Assembly (NCBI GenBank): GCA_007131235.1
Contig: SLQY01000194.1
Span: forward strand, 1 to 36,792
Source: Wenzhouxiangella sp.
Lineage (GTDB): Bacteria; Pseudomonadota; Gammaproteobacteria; Xanthomonadales; Wenzhouxiangellaceae
DNA length: 36,792 nt
Direction: 5' to 3'
Below are positions 35,001 through 36,792 of this stretch, one piece after another. Numbering within the stretch: the first letter of the stretch is position 1; each line of letters opens with the position of its first letter. The notes beneath the pieces are model-generated. The model ran no database searches and had not been told where the DNA came from. It was given only the letters and a program-made list of their open reading frames with translations. Both the position numbers and the translations under genes were made by a program.

Positions 35001-36792
35001 GACCCAGCGGATTCGCCACCGCCGTCAGCTGTCCGCGACCGTCATAGGCCAGGCCGACATCGACGCCGCCCGGCCCCGGACTGGACACAGCGTTGCCGCG
35101 GGCATCGTAGATGTAGTCGCGCTGTCGACCGAGGGCATCAATGGATTGGGTCATCAGGCCGCCGGCATCGAAAACCTGCTCCTCGACCAGGTTCAACCCG
35201 CCCGGGTCGATCACCCGCCGAGTCCATTCGCGCTCGCCAGTCCAGTCGGCTTCCTCGACCACGCCGTCAGGGTCCACGGTGCGGCTGGGGTTGCCAAAGT
35301 CGTCATATTCCCAGGTCTGCTCGGAGAACACCGGTACGCCATCAATGGTCACCAGCTGGCCCTGAACCTCGATATTGCCGCGCGCGTCATAGGCCACGGT
35401 GCGGACCGAGCCGTCCGGGAAGGTGGTGGTCTTGAGGCGGGCCTCGTCGTGGTATTCATGCTCGGTCCGGTTACCGGCTGCATCGACCAGGGCGATCAAG
35501 CGACCGCGCTCGTCGTACTCGGAGCGAATCGCACTGTTGCCCAGCGGGTCTTCGATGCGCAGCAGGCCATGACGGGTGTTGTAGAAGAACCGGGTGGTAT
35601 GGCCAAGCGCATCGGTATGGCTCATCAGGTCGCCGTTGGCGCTGTAGGCATAGGTCTGGGTATGGCCCGAGGGATCGGTGATGGCGGTGATGCGGCCCAG
35701 TACATCACGCTCGAAGTCCACGCCGATGCCAGAGGAGTGCTCGATACCATCCAGGGTGAAGGCCAGGCTGTTGCCATTGGTATCGGTGACCCGGTTGACC
35801 TTGCCATTCGTGAATTCGAACACGGTGCCGTCGGGCATGGTGTAGCGCAGCTCGACCGGGTTGAACGGATTGAACGTGACATCGTCGTACAGCCAGACTT
35901 CGCCAGGCTGCTGATCGAGAATCAGGAAATTGGTGTTGTCGAGAATCTCGATCTGGCCCAGGGTGCCGGGCCTTGGCTGCAGTTGGCCGCTGACGGTCAA
36001 CAACGGCACGAACGGCGAGTTGCTCGGCGAGACCACAAAGTCAAACACTTCCATGCGCCCGCCCGGCAGGCTGATGGCGCAGGCCTTCTCGCGCATCGGC
36101 AGCAGGCTGAACGACAGCCCGTTCCTGGCGACAAACCAGTCCTCGCCCAGCTTCGACGAACAGGTCAGCTCGATGGAGCGCAGCCCCAAGCGCCAGCCCA
36201 TGCCGAAATCGCCCATCGAGCGATCGCGGCTGTCATAGACCCGCTCGATCGCGATCGGCAAGCCCCCCAGCGGCAGGGAAAGGTCGGTGAAGGCCAGGGT
36301 AAACAGGCCGACCTTCTGTTCGCCGTCGGCCTGAACGGTGATCAGGTCGGTGCTTTCATTGCCGCCGGCATCGAGCACCCGCAGGCGGATGTCGTAAAAA
36401 CCGTTCAGCAGCACGGTCGGATCGAATATCCCCAGCACGTCATCATCGACATTGCTCGTCCCCTGGCTGATCAGCGTCCACAGGCCCGCGTCGGCCGGGC
36501 TCAGGGCCAGCTCATAGCGCACCAGGTTGGCATCGAAAGCCGTACCGATGATCTCGGTCGGCCCAAACAGGACCTCGCCTTCTGCCGGTGCAGCGATCAG
36601 CGCCGTCGGGGCCACATCGTCGCTGGTATCGCGCGCGGTGACCTGCACCACGGCCTGACCGGTCACACCATCGTACTCGGCGCTGATGGTGGCCGTGCCG
36701 CCGGAGACGGCCGAGACCCGGCCGTTGGCATTGACGCTGGCCGCCGCACTGTCGCTGGACCAATTCACCGCGCGGGTGATCAGCTGGGTCGA
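32011..36792 (-). CDS. Large RHS/YD-repeat protein with N-terminal Ig-like (Big_2-like) region; 5' end lies beyond the window
   Basis: Open to the right edge (...STQLITRAVNWSSDSAAASVNANGRVSAVSGGTATISAEY); many YDxxGR/YDARGN repeats; RHS core end YDYRPFGELLGSSGSTPNPYLFNAERWEASALAYDLRARSYDSCSGTFLSRDPFPGF...NHIDPLGL. Confidence 0.95.
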   Translation of the reverse strand, partial: STQLITRAVNWSSDSAAASVNANGRVSAVSGGTATISAEYDGVTGQAVVQVTARDTSDDVAPTALIAAPAEGEVLFGPTEIIGTAFDANLVRYELALSPADAGLWTLISQGTSNVDDDVLGIFDPTVLLNGFYDIRLRVLDAGGNESTDLITVQADGEQKVGLFTLAFTDLSLPLGGLPIAIERVYDSRDRSMGDFGMGWRLGLRSIELTCSSKLGEDWFVARNGLSFSLLPMREKACAISLPGGRMEVFDFVVSPSNSPFVPLLTVSGQLQPRPGTLGQIEILDNTNFLILDQQPGEVWLYDDVTFNPFNPVELRYTMPDGTVFEFTNGKVNRVTDTNGNSLAFTLDGIEHSSGIGVDFERDVLGRITAITDPSGHTQTYAYSANGDLMSHTDALGHTTRFFYNTRHGLLRIEDPLGNSAIRSEYDERGRLIALVDAAGNRTEHEYHDEARLKTTTFPDGSVRTVAYDARGNIEVQGQLVTIDGVPVFSEQTWEYDDFGNPSRTVDPDGVVEEADWTGEREWTRRVIDPGGLNLVEEQVFDAGGLMTQSIDALGRQRDYIYDARGNAVSSPGPGGVDVGLAYDGRGQLTAVANPLGQRTRLVYNGAGQVTAREQVDEQGRVLTRTEYELDVNGRVMVQTDVPLAEDGLPRVTSLVRDALGQVTSMTNPLGETTSFEYDANGKLTATVDPLGRRTEMDYDNRGLMIEQRLPDGGIETFAYDFAGRQTRHTDPDGVIRETEYDELGRAVAERVDGQLMGRRIYTPGGRLSAEIDALGHRTDYDYDSAGRVIRMRMPEVFDAVSGTTKRPEILMEYNGLGQQTAIIDPLGRRTEYHYDEAGHLSQVVHPDGSARGHDFDPAGRHRAVIDEEGHSSLFDYDAAGRLVRIRQPAPAPGQPRPETQYVYDSLGQLRTRIDALGRVTAFEYDAVGRQLRIVLPDGSSRSTVFNAAGEAVEVIDFDGTVLTFEYDAQGRLLGRSGPGVAEFKSYTPGGRRALVNDARGQTEFFYDAQGRLASFVEGDGLGISYEYDANGRVIGLSVDGQTTSYGWDALGRLAEVTTSAGTVTYAYDLAGQLLTKTLPNGVVRQAAYDQRGRPVNVAFRDADNSLLEHFMTSYSPRGKRLSVTTSDGVIEQYDYDPIGRLVEATRSGTDPFDLAFEYDPVGNRLRQELDGVETLYSYGTNHQLLSAGGDSFSYDARGNRTSAVIQSQSISYQWDAFGRLTGAAGPDGVAQFDYDIDNRRVARVVNGSRVGQLIDPQSVTGFSQVVAEFDSAGDVLARWDYGRQVLSQHRAGQVHHYGHDHRGSVRLLTDAAGQVSDRYDYRPFGELLGSSGSTPNPYLFNAERWEASALAYDLRARSYDSCSGTFLSRDPFPGFQNRPFSLHPYQFGDADPVNHIDPLGLFTLVEINVSQFIQTSARFGRGVAATCQSLDRLDRIVAILGVADVATWFLQLGFNNSSVGISAKTFRLRRDKRLTVDVKWGLAPTGDGPLISSFTGSFSVDNVGLSFKQEGPKLTVSVETDVTLAKLTICGVLPVGEVKATVSRKFTMDNGISQGWNWDLGIKLSLGVDDSWDGGSSLNFNAMEYPLLPWGR
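32740..35880 (-). repeat. YD/RHS repeat array within the RHS coding sequence (approximate bounds)
   Basis: Repeated short peptides (YDALGR, YDARGN, YDSAGR, YDAQGR) and recurrent DNA tracts such as gtcgtactcgaa. Confidence 0.8.

Noticed and set aside
32740-35880. Periodic short repeats that could suggest a CRISPR-like or tandem DNA repeat array
   Set aside because: The periodicity is explained by YD peptide repeats in the RHS reading frame; units are not identical and there are no spacers.

Overview
GC-rich chromosomal window, most consistent with a gammaproteobacterium (the dsbA / cytochrome c4 / engB neighbourhood, a DusB-type tRNA synthase and RppH support this; genus not determinable from sequence alone). 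Most of the window is ordinary single-copy chromosomal genes. In order: DUF6164-like protein, M28 peptidase, rppH, a BtuCD/FecCD-type ABC permease plus ATPase, a class I methyltransferase, an Anbu-type locus (circularly permuted ATP-grasp, alpha-E protein, zinc-ribbon HExxH metallopeptidase and a convergent proteasome-like Anbu peptidase), an RND permease/adaptor pair, a membrane GGDEF-EAL protein with a degenerate GGDEF site, cca, an NDUFA9-like protein, a soluble lytic transglycosylase, a TauE/SafE permease, an endonuclease/exonuclease/phosphatase-family protein, dsbA, cytochrome c4, engB, a PilZ protein, dusB, an amidohydrolase, an unknown lipoprotein with a beta-barrel-like C-terminus, an ECF sigma factor paired with a Ser/Thr kinase-TPR protein, and a very large RHS/YD-repeat protein truncated by the right edge. 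The strongest second-look items are (i) the Anbu locus with a metallopeptidase but no transglutaminase in the expected place, (ii) the ECF sigma/kinase pair, where Thr replaces an acidic residue in region 2.2, next to the RHS gene, (iii) the unrecognised C-terminal tip of the RHS protein, with no convincing immunity gene, and (iv) repeated tail-to-tail 3' overlaps between convergent genes. No rRNA, tRNA, CRISPR array or intact mobile element was recognised.
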